Shown: in pieces, positions 28,701-42,720 of the stretch
How positions within the stretch are numbered: the stretch's first letter is position 1
Layout: every line of letters begins with the position of its first letter
Assembly: GCA_900239685.1 (NCBI GenBank)
Contig: OENT01000002.1
Span: 124,001 to 188,000 of the forward strand
Direction of reading: 5' to 3'
Source: Rotaria macrura
Taxonomy: Eukaryota > Rotifera > Eurotatoria > Philodinida > Philodinidae
Length of the DNA stretch: 64,000 nt
The notes under the pieces: model-generated
What the model saw: only the letters and a program-made list of their open reading frames with translations
Told to the model about the DNA's origin: nothing
Databases searched by the model: none
Position numbers and translations under genes: made by a program

Positions 28701-31700
28701 AAATTATATTTTTCAGTGTTGAAGATTTACAGCAATTGAATACCTTTTCTAGATTCAAACTAATTATGAAGCATTCGAAAATGGCAATGAACAAGCTATT
28801 AAAAATCAAAACGAACTACTACGTACATTATCAATACTCGGTACGATAAAACAATCGAATAAACCAAATACAAATTTAGTAAATCACTTTTTTTATTGTA
28901 GGTAAGCACGCACCACAAACCATATGGCCTTGGTTATTACAGCGTATGGATCAAGCTGGTTCAAATGATAAATTACGTATTGTACTTCTCGTTATTTATC
29001 GTCATCTTGTCTATACATTTGGTAATGATGCACCATTAACACCTTTTGATTACAAATCATTACTTGTATCAAGTTTAAGACCAACATTAAATACAGCAAC
29101 GTTAAGAGTTCGTGATTTTGTTTTTCAATTTAGTTTATTTTTCTATTACTTCTCATGATCTTATGTAGATAACGAAATATTTATCACAATTAATTGTTGC
29201 CATGGCGTGTCATGGTTATCTACAATTAGAAGGAAGAACCTTTTTAATTGAATATATTGTACGAAATTGTACATATCCAATAACAAGCAATGAAGATAGT
29301 AAAACAGATTCGACAGCAACATCAAATGCTGACGTTAGAATAATGTGTCGAAATATTTTGAATGCTTTCAGTTCAACTATAGAAGGAATGGACGAAGTAA
29401 AAACATTTGACATAATTCTATCAAAAACATGTCATTCAGTATATATGCCTTTGTTTGTCTTTTTTTAAAGGTTCTATGGCCGTTATTAATGGAATTTCTC
29501 GTTTCGGAAACGTACACAGGTGCATTTGGAATGATATGTAAAGCTTTAGCACAAGCCGGTCAACAACAAATAACAGCCAAGAAAGATACATTCTGGGTTG
29601 ATTTTGAACTCTTAGTTAATTTACCAAAGCCAAATGAGATTATTACACGATGTTTTGTAAGTTTGATATCAATGTTAGTGATTGCTGTTTTTTGCTTATC
29701 TCTATCTCTTGCTTTCTCCAATTATACAACACATTTTCTTTTTCTTTTCTCATTTTAAATAGATTCTTCTGGGTGAGCCATTAGTCGAAGAAACACGTGG
29801 TATAGCCATACTCAATTTTTTGCGTATTGCTGTAACAGAACTTAAAACTGATTTGAAAGAATTATGGGAAAAAGTAATTCCACGTTTACTTCAAAATTTA
29901 AATGATGATGAAGAAAATAAAAAATTTGATTCAGCCAATTGGCAAGATCTAATACTTAAAGTAAGTTAAAGGTTGATTTCTTCGTATATACATAAAAAGA
30001 CATACAATGCTTGAATTCTATTTAGTTTCTTTCGAGAACACTCGATGCTGTCGAACGTGAAGATTGGGTTAGTGATATAGGTACTTGCTTTATAAAACAA
30101 TTACCACTATATATAAAGTTAGACCGTGAACGAGGCTTTGCTTATAAGTGTATTGGTATTGTGCTACGTAAATCAAAAATAAATGAATTTGTTAGTCGTA
30201 CACTTGAAACAATGATACCGGCGATCAACTTTCAACATGAACATGAACGAAATGGTTGGGCAACTATGTTTGGATTTTGTTCAACAACGCATCTTGATTT
30301 AGTATTACAACGACTTGATCTGTATTTAAAACTTGGCGATTCAAAAAGTTCAAGTGGTACATCAAGTGGAAGTGGTGGTCTTTTTGGTTTTCTTAGTTCA
30401 AAAACTGACACACATTCAGATTTATCGCGTGCAACAACTCTTTTAGCCTATGCTTACGTTTCAATATATGCATCACTCGATTTAATTATTTCTCGTATGG
30501 AAACAAGTATACTCCCTAGCGCTGTTAAAATAGCTCGAACCATCCGAGAAGAAGCAGCAAAATCAATTGTCGCTAAATCATTTGCTATTCTTGCTCAAGC
30601 AATGAATAAAAATCATTTGAAAACTGATTTTACTTTTGCATCAAGAAATGATCTCATACAAGAAATGACGAATTACGTTACACAAGAAGCGAACAGTAAA
30701 TTACTGCCAACTACATTTAATCAATGTGTTCGAGCCTGCCATGCACTTATGTAAACAGAGAAAAACTACTTCACAAAGAAGCATTCAGCTAATTAATGTA
30801 TCATTTTAGTATTCTTCAACCGGAAACAACTCTCCCTGAGAAATATCAATTGGCTCGAGCAACACTACATTGGTATTGTTCCACGAAAATTGTAAGCTTT
30901 GCAAGAGTTTGATGGCTCAATAAAAGTAATATGTTTTCTCATTTAGGAACTTACATCAACTCAAAAGGATGAAATTTCCATATCACTTGGTGCACTCATT
31001 ATTGAACTCCTTGATTTGGGCGACGCACAGGAAACGTTTCCGAGTCTTATCAATGTAAGAGAAATTCCAGAGATTTAGATGTTCTCGTCTTACGTTAGTT
31101 TTCATTGTAAAAAATTTAACATGCTTTCGACAAAATTGCTAATGGAACATGAGATTAGAAACTGTTACATGAGAAAACGAAACGAAATGTATTCTGCTAA
31201 AACATAAAATCTTTCTCTTTTCCTTTATTTCTAGCTTCTTGAACCTTTTTGTCTATCACTTCAAGGTCATGAACGTGCACGTGCTTTTGATATTCTTAAT
31301 CAACTTATCCAATCAGACCCTATGAATAAATTAAAAGAGCAGGTACTCCAAAGATTTTACTAAAACATAATTATATGACTAATTTTTAAAACAGAATCTG
31401 ATAGATTTCGGCGGTATTATGGCCCTTTGTCTTATGCATTTAACGGATACTGAAGCAACGGTTGAAGTGGCAACAAACGCAAGTCTTACTAAATTATTGC
31501 GTCTTCAGGCACAACTTGCAACTGGTAAGTTTTTTATTATTGATTTTCATAGAATTCACCTCTTCTCTATTGAAGGTATCTCAGAAAATTTTAATGACGA
31601 CCAAAATAATATTGAAAAAGATAAACTACCTAATGATGATACCATACAAGTGAGTATAGTATTCTGATTGACTACGCTGCCAATGTCTATTTATAAATGA

Positions 31701-34646
31701 CTTGTAAACAGTGTTCTAAACTCACTACACATTTTGAAGAGCATGATCAGGTATTGGTTCATCATCTGTTTCTTTTGTACTGTAATGGGTTGCTTTTGTT
31801 CGAATGCATGTTCAAGTGATAGTTTTAGTGCTTTAATGAATAATCTCTTGTTAGAAAGGATCTGTGAAATTTCGACAATAGAAATTCGAACATCTGGATT
31901 TTTGGAAATCCCAGAAGGAAGGTTATGGATCTTTGCAAATTAATGTAACTTCACCGAATTTTATTGTAATTCAGCTCCATGGTTTACCATCGTATTCTCG
32001 TCTTATTTTAGCCGTAGTCCCATTCTATATCGATCGTGTAAGATCGAATTTCCATTAAAATACAACGATCGTATATCATGGACCTAGTTTACGGGCCGGG
32101 TAAATGCGGTTTTTTCCACCTGGGATGTCTAAATTCTACTAGAAGTTTGAGAGTATTGTCGAAATTACATTTTTATAATTAGACATACTACAATGACTCA
32201 GTTCCATAGCATTTATGTCTATATATTTAACAACACTTGCACTTAAACTTCGCATGTCATTCTAACAATATCAGCTTGTACGATTGGTTGATACGAATCA
32301 TTACGTCTTGTATATTTTAATAGAGCCTATCGGGTAATCTTGAACCTCGTTGTCTTTTATCGTTTATCGAAAAAGCTACTGAAATTGTGGCTGATACACG
32401 AGCAGTGGGCTCAGTGGTGGTATGCAATGTTCTTTGTAGAATATTTGATTGTCGACACGGTGAACTAGCTGATCAGGTAATAAAAAACTAACTATATTTC
32501 CTGAATTCGTTGTTGCTAATTGTTTTATCATCTTTATCAGATCGATTACATATTCAGTATTATGCTACAGAAATACAACCAAATTACCAATGAGGATGTT
32601 TTACGAGCACTACGCGGTGCCTTCAAGCAGCTCAGTTTGTCGTGTTCAAGTCGAGTGTTTAGTACATTGATGAATTTTGGTGTGCCATTCACAAAGTAGA
32701 TAATTTAAAAAAGTACATCCACTTTGACTGTATAGTTTTACATTTAGAAATCTTGTGACTATTATTCACGATCTTGCCGATAATCGACCATTAACAGAAG
32801 CTGTTTTAGCACAAATTATGGAATGTTGGTCGCGTTCATTGCCGTACGAAGAAAAAAATTCACAACGTCATGCCACACCACAACCACTTATGGCTTTATA
32901 CTTGCTCAATCAATGGTTTCAATCAGATCGCATGTGTGACCTTGGTGACTACGCGTTTCCACGTTTGTTCGTTGCTCTCTTCATACGAATGGCTTCACAT
33001 GTGGATACATCAGCACCACAGAATATACCACCTTTGCGTCGTATTGCACCGCCTAGTGGAAGTTCTCGAAATGATTCGGCAGCAAGTAGTGCCAGTAATA
33101 CTTCAATGTCTACGTCAGCAAATGCCAGTGGTGCAAAAAAACCATCAGGGCGTTTTAGTGTATTTGATTCTAAACCATCTCGTAGTTCGTCTAAAGCATC
33201 AGCCATTGCTGAACAACAACCTAGTAACGCTAGTGGACCGTCAAACAATGAATTGAAAAAGATTGAACCGTGGCGTTTATCAAATGAGTGTATGATGCAT
33301 TTTTTAAAAGTTTACAAATGTCAAACAGAAATAAACAACGCAATGCCATGGGATAAGATGGCTAAATTCGATACTGCTGATTCAGCACTAGAAGTACTTG
33401 CCCAAGGTCTTGCACGTTGTACTCATATAACTCTAAAGCAACTGAGTGTTATCATTGAACTACTTGGGCAAGTTCTTGATGGTCCTTACGACATTCAACG
33501 TGTATGTGTATCGGCGTTTTTTGCCGAACTTATCCGATGTAATCCTGATGATAGTGATGATCAACGCTTCGTTCGTGAACTTATTCGTCATCTATTGGGA
33601 CGATTAGTTGATCATAATATTTATGTACGAAAATTTTGTTTACGTGGTCTTGGCTGGTGGCGACCAGTTCATGATAGTCAAGAAGACAAAGGTTTACCAA
33701 CTACTATTCTTGCATCATTAAGTAAGAACATAAATGACAAACAAGCGTACGTGAACAAATAGAAGGTTTAATTCACATTTCATTTTAGTTTCCGGTTTGG
33801 ACGATCGCGATGATAAGAATGATCTTCTTACACTTGAAGCCATGTGTTCACTGTCCAATGTCATTGCTGTTATGAATGAAGACGAAGTACGGCCTATATT
33901 GATGAATGTTCTTCTACGTATTCGACCTTGTTTCGAAAAAGTAAGCATGCCACACAGCAAAACAACATTTTGGTGTTGTATGTTATTTGATTTTTTCTTG
34001 TTTTCGTTCATAATCCTTAGGATGAAGCTAAAGTGCGTTCAGCTGCATTTACATTATTTGGTAAAATGGCTTCAGTATGTGAAGGATATTCAAGAGAAGC
34101 ATTCGTTGAACAAATATTTTCATCCTTGATAACATTAACACTGCATTTGAATGATCCAGTCGAAAACGTACGTGATAGCTGCAAAACTTGTTTTCAATCC
34201 ATTGCACCTTTACTTGACCAACCAACATTAGTTGAATTATTTAAAGAAACTTTTCAACCAAAAGTAAATCTTCAATACGCAGAATTTATTAGTGACTTCG
34301 CCAAAATCTTAGTTCACCAATACCCTTATAAAGTTAACTTTTTTATTATGAATTGCATCATCTTTTTTAAAAATCCTGTCGCCGAATTACGTGCAAATGC
34401 AGCCATTGTTGCAGGCTATTTAATATTTAATTTAACTGAAGAACAAATAAATAGTCTATCCAAAGAACATATTCTAAATGGTAAGTAATTTGAGTAGATT
34501 TATTTTGCCTAGCAAAAAGAACAACAAAAAAATTATATTCTGCTTTCTATTTCTTTCTCGTAGCATTTCTCATTCTATTGAAAGATCCAAATCCTGACGT
34601 ACGTTGTCGAGTAGCTGACGCAATGCACTTCATGTATAAATTCTAA
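25800..34646 (+). CDS. MROH1: Maestro heat-like repeat protein 1
   Basis: A HEAT-repeat alpha-solenoid scaffold of the MROH1 family; the nematode relative HPO-27 is, to my knowledge, reported as a lysosome fission factor. Twenty-two exons: 25800-25824, 25923-26215, 26278-26440, 28137-28390, 28478-28690, 28753-28840, 28902-29107, 29169-29396, 29471-29656, 29763-29960, 30026-30750, 30810-30891, 30947-31054, 31235-31342, 31395-31524, 31576-31649, 32324-32476, 32541-32695, 32748-33721, 33789-33940, 34021-34480, 34564-34646. They total 5,058 nt, 1,685 aa; human MROH1 is about 1,641 aa. The start MDSQNSVE joins TLTIALIDTLSDKNEKVRDSV. Recognisable blocks include LPQFFVLQTVGSLAEANPRG, AMACHGYLQLEGRTFLIEYI and the C-terminal VRCRVADAMHFMYKF. 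A Ser/Ala-rich low-complexity linker (33045-33240) interrupts the repeats. One 1.7-kb intron carries a transposon at 26605-27640. An AATAAA lies at 34946. Confidence 0.92.
26605..27640. mobile_element. About 1-kb hAT-like non-autonomous element in MROH1 intron
   Basis: Ends CAGAGACCGAAAACAAAT and, on the other strand, CAGAGACTGAAACGAAT form short terminal inverted repeats. They are flanked by near-identical 8-bp repeats ATCGCAAC (26597-26604) and ATCGGAAC (27641-27648). Inside the ends are runs of GGATCGAATC-like words. No open frame resembles a transposase. The single TSD mismatch suggests some age. It accounts for most of the oversized intron 26441-28136. Confidence 0.6.
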
Positions 34647-35064
34647 AGGATACAAGAGCAATGACATGGATCCAATGCTTTTATTTTTCTTTTTTCTTAA
34701 CGATTGTCTTTCATATTAGTAATTCTTCTTTTTTAATGCTCGGATGCAATCATGTTATTTGTTTGTATGTATGTGTGTGTAATTATTTATTTATTTATTT
34801 ATTAATGATCAATATTTTCATAGTTGCTTCCTCTTTTGATTTTTCAGATAGAAAATATGTCGAATTGAGCTATTTATGAGCTAAAAATCCTGAAAAAAAT
34901 TCTAAGGCGTATGTTTTTCATTGTTATGATGTAATTTAAGTTTTCAATAAAAATTGATTGAATGGAAAGCAGAGATTGTTGATACATTTAATTTAATTTA
35001 TCAAAACTCGAATAGGTTCTTGCGTTTTTCTATTAATTGTTTTAGATTTGATCTTTTCATCATT
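34647..35064. other. MROH1 3' region and GPATCH1 upstream region
   Basis: 418 bp holds the MROH1 3' UTR (including a TTTA run near 34786-34800), an AATAAA signal at 34946-34951, and the promoter-side sequence of GPATCH1. No coding feature is seen. Confidence 0.6.
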
Positions 35065-37989
35065 ATGAAGTCCCGATATCCGGGATTCGGTAATAGAAAT
35101 GATGATAATGAAGATAATGAAAATTTCGTTACAATTGGTACTCATTTCGATCCATCTGAACCAACTAATAGTACCTCAATTTTAGCTACACTAGGTGAGT
35201 GAAAATAAATCACATGCGTTCGAATGTACGAGGAATTTTTTTGTTTTCTTAGGCAGAAAAGCATCGAAACTTGTTGATCTTTCTGCATCGAATTACGGCT
35301 ATGATGGAAAACGTTTTCATGGTGCATTCACTGGTGGTTTTAATGCTGGTTATTACAATACAGTTGGATCAATTGAAGGTTTGGTGAATCTCGAATAAAA
35401 AACATCACTTACGGTTTCATATTTCTAGGATGGCGACCAAGTGAATTTAAGTCATCTCGAACTGAACGAGCAGGAAAACGTAGTTATGAACCAGAGGATT
35501 TCATGGATAAAGGAGTGAGAGTTTTCAAGAAGGCTAAAATGGTAAAACTTTCTTTGATTTATCCATAGGACTTTGGTGAACATGGTATTAATCCGAAACA
35601 GATCAAGATTCGAAATATGTTTGATCAAAATGAATCCGTAACACGTAGTACTACTAAACAACAACCAGGAGCATCAAATCAGCGTACAAATGAAGACATA
35701 TTACGTGATATGATTCGAGTTAAAACGTAAGTTAACATATATTTCATTTTTCCAATGGTTTTACTTATGGGAATTCATCGATGTAGATTATCTATTGGTA
35801 AAAAAGTACTGATGAGTATGGGTTGGAAACCAGGAGAAGGCGTTGGCGTTAAAATGCCGCGAAAGCATAGAAAAAAATTAAAATGGTCTCTAACACAACA
35901 AAAGCCAAAAGATCTACCTCCGTCGCCGCCAAAGGTCGAGCCACAATCGCAAGAAATACCTGGTGTTAAAGTTTATAGTGTGGCAATGCCACCATCAAAT
36001 TTTCATCAAACACTAAGCAAAACATCACGTTTAGATGACGACGACAACGATGATGATGATGATGATTTCGATGAGCAACTTGTAAGAAATCGTACATCAA
36101 TATAATCATCTGTTCTTCGACTTTCTTTGTATTCTCTAGTATGCCAATATTAATCTACCTCCACTAGATTATGAAGTACATTTTCAATTACAAAAACGAG
36201 AAAATCATGGTCTTGGTTACAAAGGACTTGAATCATTAAATTTATTCGGTCATACCAATTTATTTGTTCAACCATCAGTTGAAAAAAATATAAGCAATGT
36301 TAAAATTCGTGGTCAAGTAAATGAATTCCTTAGTTATGAGATTGTTATACATAATCATTTGTTGTCTCGCTTATAGGCATTCGGTGTCGGTATTGAAGAA
36401 GATGAAGACGATGGAGACTTATTTGCTATAGATGATCTTAAACAGTACGATTATGAATTAACAACAGCCAACGATAATACCACAGATATAATGAGACAAA
36501 AAACACAAGAAAATAACTTTGTCTTAAAATTCGTTCGCTATGAATCCATGTCGATGCCTGTTATTTATCCACCGCCTGTCATACCCATAGATTTTCGTCC
36601 TGGACATCGTTTTCCTAAATCAGCAATGGCACCACCACCTGTAGCTTCTTCATTAGTGACTTCCAATGAAACATCTACACACGAACCATCAAAAAAACCA
36701 TCGCCACAACTTGATGCTAATGCTCGTGGTCTTCTACTTGGTGATCTTTCATTTCTTTCTCGTCCACCACCAAATGTGACGACTCCAACTGTACCTAGCG
36801 TTGCAATACCTCCAGCAACGCCAATAACACTTCCAACTCCATCACTTGAATGGGATGTGGAGAAGGAACGTATATCACATGTAACTCCTACGCCGACAAA
36901 TAGTGCTCGAACACAATTTCTTGATGCCGTTAAAAATCGTTTTACGCCATCATCCGATCAAGTACAAATGACTGAACGTCAATCATTGGAAGTTGCTCTC
37001 GAAGTAGAGAATATTTTATCATTTTAACGTGATTCACAATTTTCTTTGAAATACTAGAGTGATCTGAAAAAAGCTGTGTCCATGAATCTGTATGGTGATT
37101 TAACTCGATCGGTATCTGACTGGAAGCCGAATCCATTATTATGTAAACGTATGAATATTCCTAATCCTTATCCAGAGTATGTTTTCTTATGAGAAAAAGA
37201 TAATAGTGCTATTATAATAATTCATTTCAGTGATGCTTATGATGATTCAAAAGAATCGAAAAAATCCAGACGACAACTATGTTCGAATCTTTTTGAACAT
37301 CTTTTTACACAATCATCGACAGAAGTATTACCAACTTCTGATCAATCTTCTTCCACTACAACATCATCATCATTAGTTTCAAATTCTAATGATAAAGTTG
37401 TATCATCACCAACCATCACACTAGGCGTTCCACAAGTGGAAAAACCTACAGTACCGAAAGCAGAATTCGCGACTATTGAATCATTTGAACAAGTAAGAAT
37501 TATTTGACTATTTTTCTTTAATGATCTATTTGAAATTATTATTGTTAGGAAAATCAAGAACGTCCTCCGTTAGACTTGTTTTCTGCCATATTTGACAATC
37601 AACAATCTGACGAAGAGAGTGATGACAATGATAAAGACGAGGAAGAAAACAGAAAAGAGAAAAAGAATAATGAAACACCTAAACCAATCGATCCACACAG
37701 TTCGATTTTATCAAATTCTTCTATTACGATATCATCAAAACCGCCAATAATGTATCAAAGTCATCATAGTGATGATTCGGACAGTTCTGATCCTAGTATT
37801 GAGGAAGTTGAAGTTTCAGGTAAAATCTGAAAATTATTTTGTCGAATATTAATTTTTTGTAAATAAATGATTAGATAAGTCATATCTTGTCTATGGACCA
37901 ACTATTCCTAGTAACCTTCCGTCACGCCGCAAGAACGATCATGATAGCTCAAGTAAGATCTTTCAGTTTCAACACTTCAAGATAATATT

Positions 37990-38022
<33 letters not shown>

Positions 38023-38183
38023 TGGGACAAATTGGCTGATACAGATGTACAATATGAAGAAGTGAAACTTAAGAAAAAACATAAAAAGAAGAAAAAACAT
38101 CATAAGAAGGTTCGATTTCTTTGGATGATAAATTTTAAAAAAATGACTTTTCTTATTTCTAGAGTAAAAAACATCACCATTAA
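35065..38183 (+). CDS. GPATCH1: G-patch domain-containing protein 1
   Basis: Nuclear G-patch protein associated with the late spliceosome; G-patches recruit and stimulate DEAH-box helicases. Thirteen exons: 35065-35194, 35253-35378, 35429-35514, 35569-35726, 35787-36081, 36140-36316, 36377-37003, 37058-37176, 37231-37492, 37549-37819, 37875-37952, 38021-38109, 38163-38183. Total 2,439 nt, 812 aa; human is about 931. The N-terminal family block reads [28 protein letters not shown] and EDFMDKGDFGEHGI. The G-patch core is [15 protein letters not shown], followed by [14 protein letters not shown] mid-region block [20 protein letters not shown] matches human GKLTRDTFEWHPDKLLCKRF. Then comes PLDLFSAIF, and a Lys/His-rich tail [19 protein letters not shown]. 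The last coding exon is only 21 nt. The acceptor at 38020 directly follows a TA microsatellite. Confidence 0.94.
37991..38018. repeat. TA microsatellite at a splice acceptor
   Basis: About 14 TA units occupy the end of the GPATCH1 intron 37953-38020, where the polypyrimidine tract would normally be, immediately 5' of the acceptor AG. Confidence 0.85.
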
Positions 38184-39593
38184 TATGTATCTGTTTTGTA
38201 AATATATTTTGTGTATTGAACAACAATAAAATAAGAGCTATTCATTTTCAATGTTAACAAAAATTAAAACAAATCAGTGAAGGCTAAACAATAGCTGCTG
38301 ACGTTAAATAAAATGGAAATCAAGGCTATCTGAGTGAAATACTACACCAGAAAGAAGAACGTATGGGCACTATCAGTAGGGATGAAGCTCGATGAGCTCA
38401 TACGTTGTATACATTTAAACAAATAGATAAAAATCAAAATGAATATTAATACGTGCTGTGTTTTTGAATCTCTGGACATCTATATCTTTCATTAGCGAGT
38501 AGGTAAATCGAACTAAGCGTATTCGGAAAAATTTGGAATTTTCTTAAATGATCATCTAGTTTCGACCAATGATATGCTGGTAGGTTTCCTTTTGATCAAT
38601 GAGATTGTGGAAGTGTTGTGTGATCTTTAACTTCTGAAACAGATGTTAGCAAATTACTGTATGTGAGCTAATGTGGGATATAGATAGTTAGATAGTAATC
38701 TTTCTGAATATCCTAACGTCGTCAGAGTGAAAAAGTGAATTCTAGAGTCTACTTTTGCCTTCTTGGAGTAAGCACGTTTCCTCGATTGACACGATGACAG
38801 ACTACTCATAGACATCCTAAACTGCAATTGTCTGATGTTGTGTGAGAGAGATACTACACATCATAATATAGCTAGATCCGAATGTACACAAGCGTGGCTT
38901 CTGTTTTATTGGTAATGTATTAGCAAGGTATCAATCAAGTAAAAACTAATTCACATTAGAATAAAATAGGATGAAAAGTAATTCCAAGGAAAAGTATTCA
39001 TACGAATAACGCTGGTCAAATGAGATAAGCATTCCTTTTGATTAACTGAACGATTGATAAAGTGCATAGAGACAAATAACTAACATTTTCAATTTGAAAT
39101 TAAGCCGCCTACTGCAATTCTCACTCTTGATTGTCAACATGTTTAGGTAAAAACCTACCCTAGTTTTTACCATGGTTACCTTTCTGTCAACAATTCAATA
39201 GACTTTATTCTGTTCATCCGAAATAGAAAAGATTTTTATCAAAGATGATATTACCTCTGAAAATAGTTTTCAAGAGATTTTTGCTAATGAACAAATTATT
39301 GATGTCTCTCACCACCTAACCAAAACAGAGAATATTAATTGATATCCAGACAAGTCTTTCTTTCCCTAGCACTAAATGCTTTTTAAATCGATATTTTCAT
39401 AAGATAATCATCAAACAATTGCTTGCATCGGTTAGATTGAAAAGATTTCAAAATCGATATCACAGATGAACACAAAATAGCGCGTGCAATTCCAATTAGA
39501 AATATATCATTAGTTTCAAAAGTAGCATTCACAAATCAATATCAATCTGATTTGCATCGAAAAAAAATGATAAAAGCAGTATAGTCAATAAAT
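38184..39593. other. Intergenic stretch, nothing recognised
   Basis: 1.4 kb between GPATCH1 and the cation-channel gene. It holds the GPATCH1 AATAAA at 38225-38230 and otherwise shows no open frame with a recognisable domain, no clear inverted repeat and no RNA gene that I can see. Confidence 0.6.
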
Positions 39594-41800
39594 ATGACGC
39601 ACTTAGCTGATTCATCATATCAAGTTTTTCATAATGTTCCAAATCCATTTGAACGGCGCCAGTTTGCATTTCATGTTTTACCCGAAGAAAAAGACCCAAT
39701 GAGTCGAGCTAAACACTATTCGTGTATCATGCCTACATTAAAAATTCGTCTTCAACAATTAATCACTACACATGTATGGGAATACATAATGTTCATTCTA
39801 TCGATCTGGTCGTTGATTTCTTTACTAATTGGAAATAAAATACCAGAAATGAGAATATTTTTTGAATTAACACATGAGATTACTCAAGGTTTGTATTCTT
39901 TATTTTGCATATAAAAAGTCATCATGAATAGCTGACATTCTAGCGGCATTATTGATTGAAGTATTTTCTAAACTATATATTGATTATCGTTGGTTCTTTT
40001 ACGACATCTGGAATTTTTACGATCTTATTTGTGTAATTCTTAATTCTCCTGTTAGTGCTACTTTTATCTTGTACAATTCATATTTCTATGTATTTTTTTA
40101 TTTATTAGCTTGTTTACAATGCCTTCATATCGGATCATCTGGGTGTACCGAGGATTGATAGTATACAGCGTCTTTTTCGTACCTTACATGCTATTCGATT
40201 GATACGTATTCATAAACTTTTACGCTTTGTTCTTGAAACGATTCTTATTGGATTATCAAGTATCTACAATACATTACTATTAGAATTAGTTGTCGTCACA
40301 GTTTTTGCATTACTTTCAATAGCTATTGAAGGTGATACACCTTTTTGGGATTCCGGTACATATGAACCGTATGCAAATTATACTGAAGCACTTTATTCAT
40401 ATTATATGTGTATTACATTGGAAGGTGTCAATGAAGTTGCTGAGAAAATCCTAAAATTAGATTCACCACAATTTACTACTGCTATAGGACTAATGTTTTA
40501 TGTATTCGCTGCGTTGGTTACGTATAGTGTTGGACAACTTCTCGCAGGTAATTAAAAAGTGAATCTGTAGTGCGATGCAGTATCATAATAAATTTAACCA
40601 AACACTCTAGATCGTTTAGTCTGAATGAAACGTTAGCGTTGAAATATGTTCCATAGAATGTTTCTTTATTGTTTTACTCACGTAGAGAGTAAACAGTAAG
40701 CGTTAGACACTTGGTTAGATGCAGAAAACCGTACGATTTTCGAATATTTGCTCTGAATTTTCATCGATTTTTTGTGAAAATATAGTATGCAACTTTTTGT
40801 AAGTGAGATGTATGGATCAGCTCCGAGCAGCTTAATTTTCAGATTTCTCAAGCGATGTGAATTGATAGTAGGGATGCTTTCTATTAGTTTCTAAATGATT
40901 TAGTAGGGAATCATCTCGAAGTATGTTCATCGTCGCGGACAAAATTAAAGGGACATATCATCGGTGTGAGCACGATCACCTATGCTATTGCTAATTGAAA
41001 ATGTTCACAGTACAATCTAGTCAGATAAACTAGTATGAAATTCGAATAGATAAATATTTTCAACCTATTAACAGGACATAAATGTTTAACATGATAGAGC
41101 CACGTTCTTGGCCGCACGATCAATCTGTGGAAAACGGTCTTAAACCTAAACTAAGTTTTTGAAATCTTTGAAAATATTCGTTTAGAACTTCAGACTAATC
41201 GATATTACATAAATTTCGAAGACAGATCTACGAAGAGTAGAAAATCTTAATGTTCATCGATATGCTGACGTGTTATCACCAGTATCTTAATTTGTGGACC
41301 AAAGAAGAGAATATTGTAATGAGCAACTTTAACCATACTGTTTGTTCTATTTGAATATCTTGCGAATCATTTAATAGTTTAACTTGAAGAAATTAGCAAC
41401 ATCATTCATTAGAAATTAGATCGGTATATCATTGATCCGTAAATGACTTATCTTGATACATTATCTAAAATTTGATTCATCTTCCATAGCTGTTATTGCT
41501 ACAACTCTTGGTAGAGCAATCGATCGAATACCAATTGATAAAATATCAACAACAAGCAAAAATTACACGCCTAAACTTCTTGGATTAAAAGATCCATCAA
41601 TAAATGAGAGAAACATACCGAAATCTCGCTGTATGAATATTGATGAAATTCAAAATTTTTCTCAATTGAAGCCAGATGATCTTGCTCTATTAACCATACT
41701 TTTTCAAATTCTTGATAAAAATATCATTGAATATGATAACATCTTACGTGATCTTCGTCATATTGACCGATCTATATCGAAATTAAATAAGAAGAAATAG
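39594..41800 (+). CDS. Single-domain voltage-gated cation channel, CatSper-like
   Basis: A six-transmembrane one-repeat cation channel. Four exons, 39594-39888, 39944-40050, 40109-40547 and 41490-41800, total 1,152 nt (383 aa), close to CatSper pore subunits (about 400-530 aa). After a cytosolic start, S1 is around WEYIMFILSIWSLISLLIG. S2 and S3 follow with YDIWNFYDLICVIL. The S4-like helix FRTLHAIRLIRIHKLLRFVL has only a few basic residues, as in CatSper3/4. S5 is LLLELVVVTVFALLSIAIEG, with pore loop YSYYMCITLEGVNEV and S6 GLMFYVFAALVTYSVGQLLA. A short C-terminal tail ends in a helical IIEYDNILRDLRHIDRSISK. CatSper filters read T-x-D-x-W; here the aligned residues are T-L-E-G-V, so the acidic residue is conserved as Glu and the Trp is lost. 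The subunit is not assigned; CatSper4 or CatSper3 is the best guess. Exon 2 uses an unusual GTTAGT donor. Confidence 0.8.
40548..41489 (+). other. Long intron of the channel gene
   Basis: A 942-nt intron, much longer than its 55-58 nt neighbours. I see no coding content or clear repeat in it. The phase (one base, G, before the junction) joins GQLLA to AVIATTLGRAI. Confidence 0.6.
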
Positions 41801-42720
41801 TAATATGTTGGTGCAAACAAATTTTATGAAACGAGCACACAACTTGTAAAGTGAAATTCAAAAATCGTTCAAACTATTTCAATATCTTTTGAAGGAAACT
41901 TGAGTACCAGCAGTCATTAAATAGCTTTAGGTAAGTGACTAATGATTTTATTGCTTATATCATTCGTTCTGTTGAATACTGATTGCATTGTGAGATGCAT
42001 CGGTTATTGTGACTTAGTCCCTACATAGTGAAACACTACTGATAAAATTCATCTTTGGTTTCGGGCTACTATGATCTACATTAGTTCTAAGACAACATCT
42101 ATTCATTGAATGAATTTGTTGAATGAATAATTAAACGGTTATAGAGCTGAAATCTAGGAGTATTCTTTCGGTTTGTTTTTTATTTAACACTGATCGTATG
42201 TTTTCAGTTTACAGGTTGTGAATTTTTTTCATCGATATACGAATCAACAGTGGTCAAAATTACACTCGTTTCTTTGTCTTACTTGAACTCCATTGACCAT
42301 GATCAGATTCTTCTTCAAATCCAAGGCGATAAAATTCTATGAAACATTTTTTAAAAATGGAATCTTGAATGATCTAATCGAGTACAATGAAACATGAAGC
42401 GTTTGTGTGATAAATTTTCATTTCCGTCAGTCACATGAATACTCAAGTTATCAATATTATATTTTTATATCAAAATAAAATATAACCGGAATGCAAAGCT
42501 TACTCTATTCTTTGAGGACGGACGTTGCCACTTTATCATAGATTGTGAAGTAAAGAAAAAATTTATTTGAAAACAATTTAAAAATGAAAACAAAATAATT
42601 TTTATGATTCATCATATTTCATAGTAATCAAAATGAAAAAATAAGTATAGTACAAAATCAATCAAAGATATTAAAAATAGGTCGATAAAGTAAATGTAAG
42701 TTTAAAACTTTAGAATTTCC
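41801..42720. other. Convergent intergenic region
   Basis: The channel gene (plus) and LMBRD1 (minus) end toward each other across 920 bp. A minus-strand AATAAA equivalent lies at 42562-42567, about 155 bp downstream of the LMBRD1 stop. Nothing else is recognised. Confidence 0.6.

Noticed and set aside
32080..32140. CCACCTGGGATG in an MROH1 intron as another CCCAGG element end
   Set aside because: No matching left end or flanking duplication within the intron.
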